Assembly: GCF_002162375.1 (NCBI RefSeq)
Contig: NZ_CP021425.1
Span: forward strand, 4,047,001-4,111,000
Direction: 5' to 3'
Source: Oleiphilus messinensis
GTDB taxonomy: Bacteria > Pseudomonadota > Gammaproteobacteria > Pseudomonadales > Oleiphilaceae
DNA: 64,000 nucleotides
Positions 17,660-28,529 of this stretch are shown here, piece by piece. The notes beneath the pieces were generated by a model. That model ran no database searches. It saw nothing but the letters and a program-made list of their open reading frames with translations, and was not told where the DNA came from. The position numbers and the translations under genes were made by a program. The first letter of the stretch is position 1, and every line of letters begins with the position of its first letter.

Positions 17660-18898
17660 TCAATTGTCTTCTTTGGTCTGGTCATCGCCCAAACCGAAGG
17701 TGCTATGCAAACTGCGCACAGCCAACTCAAGATATTTTTCATCAATTACAACAGAGATTTTGATTTCAGACGTTGAAATCATCTGAATATTAATCCCTTC
17801 AGAAGACAGTGCTTCGAACATTTGCGTCGCAACACCGGCATGTGATCGCATCCCTACCCCCACGATAGAGACTTTTGCGATTTTGTTGTCGCCACCCATT
17901 TCACGAGCGCCAAGCTGTTCTTTTAACGCTTCAAGTATAGCACTTGCTTTCTTGTAATCATTGCGATGCACGGTGAAAGTAAAATCCGTGTGATTGTCAT
18001 CACCGGTGTTTTGAACAATCATATCTACTTCGATATTGGCATCACTGACTGGCTTCAGAATTCGAGAAGCAATGCCCGGGGTATCAGGTACACCTTTCAG
18101 GGTTAATTTTGCTTCATCACGATTAAAGGCAATCCCCGATACGACTGGTTGCTCCATTTCGACCTCATCATCAGTGGTAATCAACGTTCCGGGGCCATCC
18201 TGAAAGCTGGACAGCACTCGCAACGGTACATTGTACTTCCCAGCAAACTCCACAGATCTGATCTGCAGAACTTTGGAGCCCAAGCTGGCCATTTCAATCA
18301 TTTCTTCAAAAGTGATCTTACTCAGTCGTCTGGCACTGTCTACAACCCTCGGGTCTGTAGTGTACACGCCATCCACATCAGTATAAATCTGGCATTCGTC
18401 ACCCTTTAACGCGGCAGCCAGAGCAACCGCAGTGGTATCAGAACCACCACGCCCCAACGTAGTAATGTTGCCGGTTTCATCAACACCCTGAAAACCAGCA
18501 ACCACAACCACGCGCCCCATGGACAAATCACTACGAATATTTTCTTCGTCAATTGATTTAATGCGCGCTTTGGTATGCGCATCATCCGTCACAATTCGAA
18601 CCTGACTCCCCGTGTAGGAACGAGCCTCGACACCTCGCACCTGGAGCGCCATACATAGCAGAGCAATGGTAACCTGCTCTCCCGTTGAGACCAAAACATC
18701 CATCTCTCTCGGCGAAGGCTCTTCGGTGATACTGTTTGCCAAACCGATCAGGCGATTGGTTTCACCACTCATCGCCGATACAACTACAACGATGTCATCT
18801 CCATTTCGGCGAAACCCTGCGACCTTGTCAGCAACAGCTTCTATTCTCTCCGTGGTTCCGACCGAGGTCCCACCATATTTCTGGACTATCAACGCCAT
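17660..18898 (-). CDS. lysC: Aspartate kinase
   Basis: Phosphorylates aspartate, the first step towards lysine, threonine, methionine and diaminopimelate. It has 412 residues, the monofunctional form. The N-terminal kinase motif is VQKYGGTSVG (5-14), the GRGGSDTTAVALA loop lies near 150-165, and two C-terminal ACT domains follow (VPDTPGIASRIL... and VGVGMRSHAGVATQMFEAL), which bind inhibitory amino acids. It lies between alaS and csrA, a conserved gammaproteobacterial order. No lysine riboswitch fits the 128-bp leader. Confidence 0.97.
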   Translation of the reverse strand: MALIVQKYGGTSVGTTERIEAVADKVAGFRRNGDDIVVVVSAMSGETNRLIGLANSITEEPSPREMDVLVSTGEQVTIALLCMALQVRGVEARSYTGSQVRIVTDDAHTKARIKSIDEENIRSDLSMGRVVVVAGFQGVDETGNITTLGRGGSDTTAVALAAALKGDECQIYTDVDGVYTTDPRVVDSARRLSKITFEEMIEMASLGSKVLQIRSVEFAGKYNVPLRVLSSFQDGPGTLITTDDEVEMEQPVVSGIAFNRDEAKLTLKGVPDTPGIASRILKPVSDANIEVDMIVQNTGDDNHTDFTFTVHRNDYKKASAILEALKEQLGAREMGGDNKIAKVSIVGVGMRSHAGVATQMFEALSSEGINIQMISTSEIKISVVIDEKYLELAVRSLHSTFGLGDDQTKEDN

Positions 18899-18962
18899 TT
18901 TATCAATTTACCTTCACAAGCGCCCGAAGGCATATTCGCCACCTGAATTCAAAAAGTGGCGA

Positions 18963-18968
18963 ATTATA
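18963..18968 (-). promoter_or_regulatory. Probable -10 box of lysC
   Basis: The minus strand reads GAGGTATAATTC, a perfect TATAAT. It is followed by a 9-bp stem (ATTCGCCAC / GTGGCGAAT, 18934-18964) whose loop holds TTTTT. The -35 region is not convincing. The transcript would have a leader of about 55 bases before lysC. Confidence 0.35.
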
Positions 18969-19026
18969 CCTCAATTTTATGAACACACCTATAACAAACA
19001 ATAAGCTTTAGGTCGTATACCGATTA

Positions 19027-21627
19027 TTAACCTCGGGCCGCAACCCAATCGGCCACACCCGCCAATACTTCAGGCAAGCTAGCCACATCCGTACCACCAC
19101 CCTGAGCCATATCCGGTCTTCCACCACCTTTACCACCGAGCTTTTGAGCCGCATCTTTCATTAGCTCGCCGGCCTTGTACTGACCGGTAATATCTTTGGT
19201 TACGCCGGCGACCAAGACCACTTTATCGTTTTCAACTGTAGCCAGTAAGACAACTGCGGAACCCAGCTTATTCTTCAATTGATCAGCCGTCTCAAGCAAT
19301 GTCTTGCGATCAGCCCCTGGCAATTCGGCAGCAAGCACTTTGATTCCAGCGACATCTTTAGCCTGAGAAATCAAATCGGCTCCCGCGCTGGCGGCCAGCT
19401 TGCTTTTAAGCTGTTCAATTTCTTTCTCCAATTGACGATTGCGCTCTGACAGCGCTTTCACTTTCTCTACGACAACATCGCGACCCGCTTTAACCAAACT
19501 ACCGAGCTCGGCAACTATCGTATCGGACTGTTTATGCCATAATTCAGCTTTCTCACCGGTAATCGCCTCAATCCTGCGAACGCCTGCAGAAATCCCGCCC
19601 TCCGAAACAATAACAAACGAGCCAATATCCCCCGTTCGCTGCACATGGGTTCCACCACAGAGCTCGACAGAAAACCGCTCTTCCCCCATTGTCAAAACAC
19701 GAACTGTATCGCCATATTTTTCTCCAAACAAAGCCATCGCACCTTTTTCTTTAGCGCTCTCCATATCTGTGAGTTCGGTTTGTACGGGCGTGTTTTTGCG
19801 CACCTGCTCGTTTACCATTGCCTCTATTTCGGCAAGTTGTGCAGGTGTAACGGCTTCATAATGAGAAAAGTCGAAGCGTAACTTATCCGGGTCGACCAAG
19901 GATCCTTTTTGACTGACATGCTCGCCCAGAACCCGTCTGAGTGCAGCATGCAACAAATGTGTCGCGGAATGATTAAGCGCAGTCGCCGTTCGTTGAGAGG
20001 CGTCTACTGAGGCTTTGACCTCAACCCCTTCCTCAAGCTGACCTTGCTCGATCTTACCAATATGCAGGTGATGACTGCCTTCTTTGCGGGTATCCAATAC
20101 TCGCATGCAACCACCATCAGCCCAAGTCAAATAGCCGGTATCACCCGCTTGACCACCGGATTCAGCATAAAACGGCGTTCGCTCAAGTACGACAACAACC
20201 TCGTCTCCAGAAGCAGCCACGACAGGCTTTCCTTCGACAAATACCGCTTTCACCCGATCGGCACCTTCAGTGGCTTCATAGCCGGTAAAGTCAGTCGAGC
20301 CTTCCACAATAATTGAGTCATTATAATCCACACCAAATTTACTCGCTTGACGGGACTGTTCCTTTTGGGCAGCCATCGCCTTCTCGTAGCCAGCATAATC
20401 CAGCTCGAGGCCACGCTCCCGGGCAATATCATTGGTCAAATCAACTGGAAATCCATAAGTATCGTACAAGGTAAAAATGGTCTCACCCGGAATCGTATTG
20501 CCGTCAAGTGCCGCTATATCCTGCTCCAAGAGGCGCATACCTTTATCCAGAGTGCGAGCAAACTGCTCTTCCTCTTGCAACAAAATACGCTCGATTTGAG
20601 CTTGCTCACGGATCAGTTCCGGATAAGCATCGCCCATTTCCTTAACCAGTGCCCCCACTAGCTTGTGGAAGAAATTATCTTGTGCGCCAAGCTTGTTCCC
20701 GTGTCGAACCGCACGACGAATAATGCGGCGCAATACGAAACCTCGACCTTCATTTGAAGGCATAACACCATCTGCGATGAGGAATGAACATGATCGAATA
20801 TGATCCGCGATAACCCTCAATGACTTTTCTGTGGTCGGCACACCATCGAGCAATTTCGATGCGGCATTCAATAAATTCTGGAATAAATCGATTTCATAAT
20901 TACTGTGCACATGCTGCATAACGGCAGCAATTCGCTCCAACCCCATGCCCGTATCTACAGATGGCTTGGGCAGGGCGTGCAACTCGCCATCGGCAGTACG
21001 GTTGTACTGCATGAATACCAGATTCCAGATCTCGATATAGCGGTCACCATCATCATTCGGTCCGCCAGGGGGATCGCCCGCAATATCAGGACCATGATCG
21101 TAGAAAATTTCAGTACAAGGCCCACAAGGCCCTGTATCTCCCATGGCCCAAAAATTATCTTTCTCGCCCAGACGAGAGAAACGACTCTGGTCGATCCCCA
21201 TTTCATTGAACCAGATTTCTTCCGCTTCGCTATCGTCTTTGTAGACCGTAACCCATAACTTTTCTTTGGGTAGCTGCAGCTCTTCAGTTAGAAATTCCCA
21301 GGCAAATCGAATCGCATCTCGTTTGAAATAGTCACCAAAGCTGAAATTGCCCAACATTTCGAAAAACGTATGATGGCGTGCGGTATAACCAACGTTTTCA
21401 AGATCATTGTGTTTGCCGCCTGCACGCACACATTTCTGGGACGTTGTCGCACGACGGTAATCGCGGTGCTCTTTCCCGAGAAAGACATCTTTAAACTGGT
21501 TCATCCCCGCATTGGTAAAGAGCAACGTAGGGTCATCTGCTGGCACAAGCGAACTACTGTCGACAATTTGGTGGCCCTGCCTTTCAAAGTAACTTAGAAA
21601 CGCCTGACGTATTTCTGAACTCTTCAT
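19027..21627 (-). CDS. alaS: Alanyl-tRNA synthetase
   Basis: Charges tRNA-Ala. It has 866 residues, full length. The class II catalytic core includes [13 protein letters not shown] and [19 protein letters not shown] near the N-terminus and [12 protein letters not shown] further on. The editing domain carries [12 protein letters not shown] and the zinc-binding CGGTH. The C-terminal oligomerisation region ends [14 protein letters not shown]. It is the first gene of the alaS-lysC-csrA string. Confidence 0.98.
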   Translation of the reverse strand: MKSSEIRQAFLSYFERQGHQIVDSSSLVPADDPTLLFTNAGMNQFKDVFLGKEHRDYRRATTSQKCVRAGGKHNDLENVGYTARHHTFFEMLGNFSFGDYFKRDAIRFAWEFLTEELQLPKEKLWVTVYKDDSEAEEIWFNEMGIDQSRFSRLGEKDNFWAMGDTGPCGPCTEIFYDHGPDIAGDPPGGPNDDGDRYIEIWNLVFMQYNRTADGELHALPKPSVDTGMGLERIAAVMQHVHSNYEIDLFQNLLNAASKLLDGVPTTEKSLRVIADHIRSCSFLIADGVMPSNEGRGFVLRRIIRRAVRHGNKLGAQDNFFHKLVGALVKEMGDAYPELIREQAQIERILLQEEEQFARTLDKGMRLLEQDIAALDGNTIPGETIFTLYDTYGFPVDLTNDIARERGLELDYAGYEKAMAAQKEQSRQASKFGVDYNDSIIVEGSTDFTGYEATEGADRVKAVFVEGKPVVAASGDEVVVVLERTPFYAESGGQAGDTGYLTWADGGCMRVLDTRKEGSHHLHIGKIEQGQLEEGVEVKASVDASQRTATALNHSATHLLHAALRRVLGEHVSQKGSLVDPDKLRFDFSHYEAVTPAQLAEIEAMVNEQVRKNTPVQTELTDMESAKEKGAMALFGEKYGDTVRVLTMGEERFSVELCGGTHVQRTGDIGSFVIVSEGGISAGVRRIEAITGEKAELWHKQSDTIVAELGSLVKAGRDVVVEKVKALSERNRQLEKEIEQLKSKLAASAGADLISQAKDVAGIKVLAAELPGADRKTLLETADQLKNKLGSAVVLLATVENDKVVLVAGVTKDITGQYKAGELMKDAAQKLGGKGGGRPDMAQGGGTDVASLPEVLAGVADWVAARG

Positions 21628-21859
21628 ACACTAATTTCCACGAGCTTTGGATTCGTTATCGTCTTGAATGAAATTGGCTGACGCGACCACCGGAACACAC
21701 ATCCCTGCGGCGCTAACAAACTGCGTAATGTACCACAGAAAAAAAAGGATCTGCATCGTTGAAGGTTAATTTTTACCGGCGCATCGAGAATTTATCTGAA
21801 CTGGTAAACATTTTCGGCTCGGGGGAAGGCAAAACTAAAAATATAATTCGCGACACGCC

Positions 21860-23257
21860 TCAGATTGTCATATCGCGCTGCGCTATGCGATCCCGGCCTT
21901 GCTGTTTGGCTTGATAAAGACATTCGTCCGCTAAGGACAATGCCTCATCCCGTTTTATTTTATGGCTGGGTTTGCAGGTCAGCAATCCAATACTCAGGGT
22001 GACCTGACCCTTATTCTCGTTTTGAACATGGGGTATATTCAACTGGCGGACTGCATTCAAAACCGAAGTGGCAAAGTTATTCGCCCCATCCTGATCGGTG
22101 TTGGGAAGCACCATTACAAATTCTTCACCGCCAATGCGGGCAAGAAAGTCGGTGTTACGCTTCCGGGCGGTATACAGTGCCTTGGCAACTTTCTTAAGGC
22201 ACACATCCCCCTGAGGATGGCCATAATAGTCGTTGTACCGTTTGAAATTATCAATATCCATCATCAATATGGACAGTGGTTCTCCAGACCGTAGCGCCCT
22301 GAACCACTCTCGTTGGTACACTTCCTGAAAGTTACGCCGATTCGGTATGTTGGTCAAGGCATCCGTCAACGTCAATCGCTTCAGCAAATCCCGATTGCGC
22401 ACCAACTCCAATAGATTACGCATACGGACTGTGACAATATTGGGACGATAAGGCTTCACGATGTAATCGATTGCGCCAGCCTGAAAACCACGCACCTCGT
22501 CTTCAGCTGAATCCCGGGAAGTGACGAAAACAATCGGGATATCCTGTGTTTCAGCCTGGCGCTTCAATTCTTCACAAACCTCATAGCCACTGGAATCCGG
22601 CAATACAACATCCAGCATAATTAAATGCGGCACCACTTCGATTGCGACACGCTTGGCTTCTTCTGCACTGGTTGCGAAAAACAGTTCATATTCATCTCGC
22701 AACACATTTTCCAGAGTTTCAATGCTGTTAACAGAGTCATCTACAATCAATATTTTCTGACGGACGGGCGCCCGCTTGCCACTGAGCGTCATATCAGACT
22801 CTTCAATGGATAATTGAATTTGACGGAAAAATTGCTCTTCCCGCTGATAAGCATTCCGTAATTCAGCTTTTACATCTTTTAGCACCAGTTGCGTATTTAC
22901 TTTGGCAATAAGCTCAAACCAGTTGAAAGGTTTGGTGACATAATCGACGGCCCCCATTTTATAACCTTTAACCATATCGTCCACATCCCGTCGAGCCGTG
23001 AGAAATATAATCGGGATATGCTGTGTTTTCGGATTATCTTTCAGGCGTTTACAGACTTCAAAACCATCGATACCAGGGAGTTGTACATCCAGCAACACGA
23101 TATCCGGCAAGGCCGACTCTGCCATATCGATCGCCTTTTCACCATCCATAGCAAATTCAACCTCATGTACTGCTTTGAAAATATCATGAAGTAACTCTAT
23201 ATTGCTGGGCTGATCATCCACGACCAAAACCCGTCCACGAGGTTGTTGCATAGTCAT
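21860..23257 (-). CDS. Double-receiver diguanylate cyclase (PleD-like REC-REC-GGDEF)
   Basis: Response regulator that makes cyclic di-GMP. It has 465 residues. Receiver 1 has Asp57 (LLDVQLPGIDG) and Lys109; receiver 2 has Asp216 (MLDVVLPDSSG) and Lys268. The cyclase domain (about 295-460) keeps DIDNFKRYND and the active loop GGEEF at 376-380. An RxxD product-inhibition site (Arg367, Asp370) precedes the loop by five residues. Both receivers look able to be phosphorylated. It lies 75 bp downstream of a hybrid kinase with an Hpt domain, its likely phosphodonor. Confidence 0.92.
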   Translation of the reverse strand: MTMQQPRGRVLVVDDQPSNIELLHDIFKAVHEVEFAMDGEKAIDMAESALPDIVLLDVQLPGIDGFEVCKRLKDNPKTQHIPIIFLTARRDVDDMVKGYKMGAVDYVTKPFNWFELIAKVNTQLVLKDVKAELRNAYQREEQFFRQIQLSIEESDMTLSGKRAPVRQKILIVDDSVNSIETLENVLRDEYELFFATSAEEAKRVAIEVVPHLIMLDVVLPDSSGYEVCEELKRQAETQDIPIVFVTSRDSAEDEVRGFQAGAIDYIVKPYRPNIVTVRMRNLLELVRNRDLLKRLTLTDALTNIPNRRNFQEVYQREWFRALRSGEPLSILMMDIDNFKRYNDYYGHPQGDVCLKKVAKALYTARKRNTDFLARIGGEEFVMVLPNTDQDGANNFATSVLNAVRQLNIPHVQNENKGQVTLSIGLLTCKPSHKIKRDEALSLADECLYQAKQQGRDRIAQRDMTI

Positions 23258-23332
23258 TGTTTGCTTTTTCCTTTGATGCGGTTTATCAACACACCATCAA
23301 CTTACTGAATTTCTGCGGGACAAATGCAGGTT

Positions 23333-26300
23333 CTACAAAATATTTCTAAGCTCGCTGACCGAATTCAACGCCGCTTTAAACTCAAGCTTCTGCAAATGAT
23401 CGATCAATTGATTATAGGCCTGACTGGCAGGCTCTTCGAATGTCAGATCCTGCAGCTTTAATGCTACATCGCGAGCACGCAGATTATTGCGCTCTATCAA
23501 TTGAGTTAACTCCTCCAGAATCGCGGCAACATCCAGCGCTTCCACATCATTCGCCTGTCGTCGCTCCCCGCCCCTCCCGGTATTGCTCGCTAACGCTGCA
23601 AGTTGCAATAACACGTCTGCAGCCTGGTTGCCAGCAATCGTGACTTCATCGAGTGCCAACTTAAACCTGGAAAACAGTGCGGGTTCAAAGTGCCCTTCCC
23701 GGAAAGCCACTTCGAGCTGTGCACTCAACTTCTGCAACTTTCCTGCCCCCAGATTCCCGGCTTCACCTTTCAAGGTATGAATCATGGTTTCAGCAATCGC
23801 AAAATGTCCCGCATCAATTTCGTCGACCAGTCGCTGGGCAAAACCGGCATAATTCGTTTGAAATGCTTTCACTAACCGGAGAAAAAGCGCCAGGTTATCG
23901 CGAAAGCGATACTTTGCATCCTTCATATCGATTCCGGGCAGCTCTAGCATCAAAAAACCAAATTCCTGATTTTTGTCACGGTTATGAGAACCATCAAGAG
24001 AATCTGCAGACTGTGACACTGGCGAATCGGTAGCTTGCAGCGCTGCCCCGTGAGACTCTGCACCTTGAATCTCGAGCGCGGTATTTTGATGCCTGCCTGT
24101 TAAGTTTGATTCGCCTTGCAACTCTATTAACGGAGCTTTCCGCTCTTTTTTATGCGCAATACCGAGATCTATTTCCAGCCAGCGTCCAAGTGTTGCAAAA
24201 AACCGATCCACATCAATTGGCTTAGTAATATAGTCATCCATACCGGCTTCAAAACACCGGTCAGCATCCCCAGAAACCGCAAGTGCCGTCATGGCAAGAA
24301 TGGGTAGCTTGGAACCATTTAAAACTTCCCTTATTTTTTGGGTCGCTTGCAGTCCATCCATTTCCGGCATTTGCACATCCATCAACACCATGTCCCAAGG
24401 TAATGGTAGAGCATCAAAAGCTTCTGTAACCGTGCGCACCGCCTCCAATCCGTTATTACAGACATCCGCCGTGACGCCAATTTCTTCCAGGAGATTCAAT
24501 GCAACAGCCTGATTGGCTTCATTATCTTCCACCAGAAGCACATGTCCCTTGTAACGCGGTAGCGCATACTCACTGGTATTCGCATTTGGGGCTCCATCCC
24601 CCTTTGACTGGCGCTGGTAAGACGTCGTTTGCATGATCGTGTCAACCAACTTCGAGGGGCTCAGCGGCTTTTTGATAAAACCATCAAACACGGCTCGCTC
24701 ATCTGCGCTCAGATCATCATCAGTGTAAGCTGATACGAGGATGATATGGAGATTTTGGTGACTGTATTCCCTGCGCAACTTACGTGCAACTTCAAGGCCA
24801 TCCATTTCGGGCATTTTCCGATCAAGCAAAACCAGATGTATTTCACGACCCTCCGTCGATTCGAATACCGACAGGGCCTTTTGCCCAGATTCAACGGCTA
24901 TAGGTTTAAAGTGATAACGCTTCAATATCTCGCTGTAAGCCAGTCGGCAGGAAATACTATCATCCACAATCAAAGTGCTGGAATTGAGTAACTTTTGCGG
25001 AAATAACACATTGGGCAGACTTTCCTGGTGCTCCACCTCAAGGGGCACAAAAAACTTGAAACAACTCCCCTTGCCCAGCTCACTTTCTACGGAAATATCG
25101 CCGCCCATAAGGTGGGATAATTGTTTACAAATCGCCAGCCCCAAACCAGTACCTTCATACTTTCGGCTCATCGAGTTATCGGCCTGACTGAATGCACTGA
25201 ATAAATCATCCAGGGCACTACGCGCTATTCCGATGCCGGTATCGATAACTGAAAATTGCACCCAAACTGACTTTTTAGCCACCCTGCCCGAAGCTTCACT
25301 AACCTCGTTTACAGGCAGACGTTCAGCTATTTGCGAGGCACTTTCAGGCAGTACCTCAATGCGAACAACAATTTCACCTTGCTCGGTGAATTTGACGGCA
25401 TTGCTGACCAGGTTTAACAATATCTGCCCCAAGCGCTGACTGTCGCCTTTCACATGGGAGGGGACGTTTTGTGAGACAGAATAAATCACATCCAGATTCT
25501 TTTCACTGGCTTTGGAGGCTATCACATGAGACAGCTGATTCAGCACATCATCCAGGGTGAAACTGTGCCTTTCGAGGGCCAGCTTCCCGGCTTCGATCTT
25601 GGAGAAGTCAAGAATGTCGTTAATTAGTGATAAGAGCGACCGTGCAGCACTGGTTATCCGCCCGAGGTAATCCGATTGCTTTTCGGATAAAGGCGTTCTG
25701 TGCAGGAGGTAACTCATGCCAAGAATCGCGTTCATAGGTGTTCGAATCTCGTGACTAACATTTGCCACAAAATGACTTTTCGCCTGGCTCGCAGATTCCG
25801 CCTGGTCACGCGCTTTTATGAGCTCTTGCTCGGTTTTTTTACGCGCTTCAATCTCGAAATTGAGTTTACGAATCAGAATATGGACAACCGCCCAGGCCAT
25901 CACCAGCAATCCAAGGGTAATGAACGCGTCTTTGATAAACGTTCCCTTGATGTCGTTCTTCAGATTTACAAAAAACGTATCGCTGATTTCAAATGTAGCG
26001 ATGCCAATCAACTCGCCAGTATCAGCGGCATAAAGATCGGCAGTCGAACGAAAACACTTCTGGCAGGGTACTTTGGCATTACTCCGCACATTGAGGCGAG
26101 AGACAACAGGTATCAAGGGCTGACTAAAATCCAGAGATTCGTCCAATTCGATCAAAATACTGCGAAAGAAAGGCATGCCGGAAACAGGATCATTAAACAG
26201 TAGCGTTTGATCCAACACTCGCTCCAGTCGCTGCAAACTGATACTGTCTTCCTTGGTTGCCGTCAAGGCATCAGCAATAGCTATCGCTTGGGACTGAGCC

Positions 26301-26506
26301 AGGATTTGCGCATTCGCTTCGGCCTCTTTATTGAGCCGCGGCGAAAGATCAGTAAACCAATATGTTGCAATAACCGTCTCAAGCGCAATTGCCAGCATGA
26401 TAAATGCAATCGCCACACTGGCGGAAAACTGGGGAATCCGATTCGTTCTGGATTTGAGCAATGGGCTCATTTCATCAGACTCTGTTTTGCTACCCTTATT
26501 TACCAT
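23333..26506 (-). CDS. Hybrid sensor histidine kinase with two receivers and Hpt
   Basis: Inner-membrane phosphorelay kinase, 1057 residues. Membrane helix about 28-50, periplasmic sensor of about 140 residues containing a CxxC pair (Cys148, Cys151 in VPCQKCFRS), second helix about 193-213, no HAMP domain, then HisKA with His252 ([15 protein letters not shown]), HATPase ([24 protein letters not shown]), receiver 1 (Asp562), receiver 2 (Asp710) and a C-terminal Hpt (His910 in [12 protein letters not shown]). The layout resembles BarA/LuxQ-type kinases. Its ATG overlaps the end of the upstream YfiR-like gene by 11 bp, showing translational coupling. Confidence 0.93.
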   Translation of the reverse strand: MVNKGSKTESDEMSPLLKSRTNRIPQFSASVAIAFIMLAIALETVIATYWFTDLSPRLNKEAEANAQILAQSQAIAIADALTATKEDSISLQRLERVLDQTLLFNDPVSGMPFFRSILIELDESLDFSQPLIPVVSRLNVRSNAKVPCQKCFRSTADLYAADTGELIGIATFEISDTFFVNLKNDIKGTFIKDAFITLGLLVMAWAVVHILIRKLNFEIEARKKTEQELIKARDQAESASQAKSHFVANVSHEIRTPMNAILGMSYLLHRTPLSEKQSDYLGRITSAARSLLSLINDILDFSKIEAGKLALERHSFTLDDVLNQLSHVIASKASEKNLDVIYSVSQNVPSHVKGDSQRLGQILLNLVSNAVKFTEQGEIVVRIEVLPESASQIAERLPVNEVSEASGRVAKKSVWVQFSVIDTGIGIARSALDDLFSAFSQADNSMSRKYEGTGLGLAICKQLSHLMGGDISVESELGKGSCFKFFVPLEVEHQESLPNVLFPQKLLNSSTLIVDDSISCRLAYSEILKRYHFKPIAVESGQKALSVFESTEGREIHLVLLDRKMPEMDGLEVARKLRREYSHQNLHIILVSAYTDDDLSADERAVFDGFIKKPLSPSKLVDTIMQTTSYQRQSKGDGAPNANTSEYALPRYKGHVLLVEDNEANQAVALNLLEEIGVTADVCNNGLEAVRTVTEAFDALPLPWDMVLMDVQMPEMDGLQATQKIREVLNGSKLPILAMTALAVSGDADRCFEAGMDDYITKPIDVDRFFATLGRWLEIDLGIAHKKERKAPLIELQGESNLTGRHQNTALEIQGAESHGAALQATDSPVSQSADSLDGSHNRDKNQEFGFLMLELPGIDMKDAKYRFRDNLALFLRLVKAFQTNYAGFAQRLVDEIDAGHFAIAETMIHTLKGEAGNLGAGKLQKLSAQLEVAFREGHFEPALFSRFKLALDEVTIAGNQAADVLLQLAALASNTGRGGERRQANDVEALDVAAILEELTQLIERNNLRARDVALKLQDLTFEEPASQAYNQLIDHLQKLEFKAALNSVSELRNIL

Positions 26507-27155
26507 GGGTTTTCGCCACCTTGAGGAAAAAGGATTTAATCTGAATGCCCGCAGCAGTCAAGGTGTCGAGATTTACGTAAGGGCGTACCCGGGTTTCAAT
26601 CACCAGCCCTCCCATCGCACCACGGTCGACATCCCCCTGGAAAGGGGAAAATAATAAAATTCGGTATTTGATACAGACTTTCACCAGCTCATCCATCGCT
26701 TCGCCGGGTAGCGGCTCTGCGAGAAAGACCGCCGCAGGCTTCGTCGCCATGGCTTCAATGCGTGAATATTCTCCCTGCAATTTGATATCCAGAGGAATAC
26801 CCCGAATTTTACCTTTGGCATCTCCCTTACCCAGTTTCAGGAACGCTGTCGCAGCAGAGATTCCTTCTTCCAGATCACTGGCATAAAGAATCACAACCGG
26901 CAATTTCCCTTCGATTTTTTTTTGGGTGATATTTTGGTCTGCAGCCATTAAAGCGCGAAACAATTTAAGCCCGGTTCGTATTCTACGGTCCGCTGCATCA
27001 TCTGCTTGTACGGGGGAATAGAGAGAAGAAATGAACAGTACACACAACATTAAACGACAAAGCACTGTCAATGTTGCACCAACGCGCTTTTGCCCGAATA
27101 CTGAAAACAGATTCTGAGTTGTTAAGTACGAATGCGCCTTATACTTCTGAGTCAT
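26496..27155 (-). CDS. YfiR-like (DUF4154) periplasmic protein
   Basis: Exported protein of 219 residues. I use the ATG at 27155 ([11 protein letters not shown]), which has AGG six bases upstream; the frame also opens at a TTG ten codons earlier. A hydrophobic segment ([18 protein letters not shown]) ends at a likely cleavage site, SPVQA-DD. The C-terminal part ([18 protein letters not shown]) resembles the YfiR family, whose Pseudomonas member sits in the periplasm and restrains the diguanylate cyclase YfiN. First gene of the operon with the hybrid kinase and the GGDEF protein, so it probably modulates that kinase. Confidence 0.75.
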   Translation of the reverse strand: MTQKYKAHSYLTTQNLFSVFGQKRVGATLTVLCRLMLCVLFISSLYSPVQADDAADRRIRTGLKLFRALMAADQNITQKKIEGKLPVVILYASDLEEGISAATAFLKLGKGDAKGKIRGIPLDIKLQGEYSRIEAMATKPAAVFLAEPLPGEAMDELVKVCIKYRILLFSPFQGDVDRGAMGGLVIETRVRPYVNLDTLTAAGIQIKSFFLKVAKTHGK

Positions 27156-27336
27156 ATATCCTGACTCATGAGTAAATCGAAGCAATCGGGGTATAGCAGT
27201 GTACTATCCATTTAATGATCTTGACTGTCCATTTAATGTTCTGTCTTGTCCCTGGGTCGCCAGCCGGAGCCGGTGTTCACTACCTCAAAGTATAGCCGGG
27301 TCTCGACATTCGTCTAAACCTGCTCACTGGCAAATA

Positions 27337-28287
27337 CTAGATCGCCGGCAAATCACTCCGATTACTTGCTATTGCCTGTGCTCGGTAGTCTGACGGAGCA
27401 ATCCCTAACTCTCGCTTAAAGGCCTGACTGAACGCCGCCTCGGAGGAATAGCCAACAAGCTGGGCAACTGGCTGCAAGGACTTGTCGGTCGTTGTCAATA
27501 ATTGACACGCCAGGCGCATTCTATGCTGAGTAATGTATTGCAAGGGCGGCTTGCCGATTACATCGGAAAAACGGGAGGAAAACACCGATCTTGAAACGCC
27601 CGAAATTTCCGCCAGTTGCTCCACTTTCCAATTGTGCTCGGGACTGGCATGAATCACCGCTAACGCTTTGGAAAGTACAGGATCGATCAGACCTCTTAAC
27701 CAATTGTCACTGTCTTCGGGAATTGTATTGATAAAGTCTTTGATCATTCGGATAAACAGGATATCCAAAAGCCGATTGATAATAGCATATTCGCCGGGCT
27801 CCCCTTTCCTGATCTCTTGCATCACGAATTCGATGCCAAGTTCCAGCCAGCTGAAGCGCCGATTTTCACGCAATTTCAGTTCAAGTCGATCCGGTAATGC
27901 GGCAATCAAGGGTTGGGCAAGCACAGGGTCATATTGAAATTGCCCCACGACCATTAAGGTTAAATCCCCACCATCCCCGATATTTAGAATTCGAGAGTGA
28001 TCATTTAACTGCACAGTATCCAGTCGTTTCGCAGATTCTATCGGTGTCTCAGGGTTGTCCAACACCGTGATCAATCCACCTCTCGGGAAAAGAATCAGCT
28101 CACCTGCACATAACAATATGGTACTTCCGTCGGGGGCCTGGATATAAGCTTTCCCCTCCAGAACGATGAAAAAACCAGCCCCGCCACGGGTGTGTGAATG
28201 GTAAGCCCAGGGTGAACGCAACTCACTGACGTAATAATCGCCACCATTTAAATGAATGTCCTTAAATATTTGACTCAATGTATCCAT
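27337..28287 (-). CDS. AraC-family transcriptional regulator
   Basis: 316 residues from the ATG at 28287 (MDTLSQIFKDIHLNG); a TTG two codons earlier is also in frame. The N-terminal cupin-type ligand domain (AraC_binding/cupin_6 kind) has YVSELRSPWAYHSHTRGGAGFF and FPRGG. The C-terminal double HTH has VEQLAEISGVSRSVFSSRF and PVAQLVGYSSEAAFSQAFKR with the closing GIAPSDYR. It is divergent from the solute-binding-like gene at 28530, whose upstream region holds a direct repeat, so that gene is its likely target. Confidence 0.92.
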   Translation of the reverse strand: MDTLSQIFKDIHLNGGDYYVSELRSPWAYHSHTRGGAGFFIVLEGKAYIQAPDGSTILLCAGELILFPRGGLITVLDNPETPIESAKRLDTVQLNDHSRILNIGDGGDLTLMVVGQFQYDPVLAQPLIAALPDRLELKLRENRRFSWLELGIEFVMQEIRKGEPGEYAIINRLLDILFIRMIKDFINTIPEDSDNWLRGLIDPVLSKALAVIHASPEHNWKVEQLAEISGVSRSVFSSRFSDVIGKPPLQYITQHRMRLACQLLTTTDKSLQPVAQLVGYSSEAAFSQAFKRELGIAPSDYRAQAIASNRSDLPAI

Positions 28288-28422
28288 ATGCAACAGAACC
28301 TGAAAACGAGAACTGCGTCCACAAATTACAAAATCCAGACGATTACTAAAGAATCTAGGAGCCTGGCTGCTTCTCCCTGTTTATCCAATTTGTCAAAGTA
28401 AACGTCAGCACGAAGAAAATAG

Positions 28423-28458
28423 TACAAATCAATAAAAATAATACAAATCAATAAAAAA
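28423..28458 (+). promoter_or_regulatory. Direct repeat, candidate AraC-type operator
   Basis: TACAAATCAATAAAAAT at 28423-28439 and TACAAATCAATAAAAAA at 28442-28458, spaced by 19 bp, that is, on nearly the same face of the helix. AraC-family proteins usually bind such direct half-sites. The pair ends 71 bp before the ATG at 28530. Confidence 0.45.
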
Positions 28459-28529
28459 CCAAGGAAAAACAGGATAACTCAAGGAATTTCCTGGATCTCA
28501 ATACAATCACTGGAAGGGCAAGAATTACA

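Noticed and set aside
18899..19026. Lysine riboswitch before lysC
   Set aside because: The 128-bp gap is shorter than the riboswitch and lacks its conserved core; only a -10 box and a small stem are seen.
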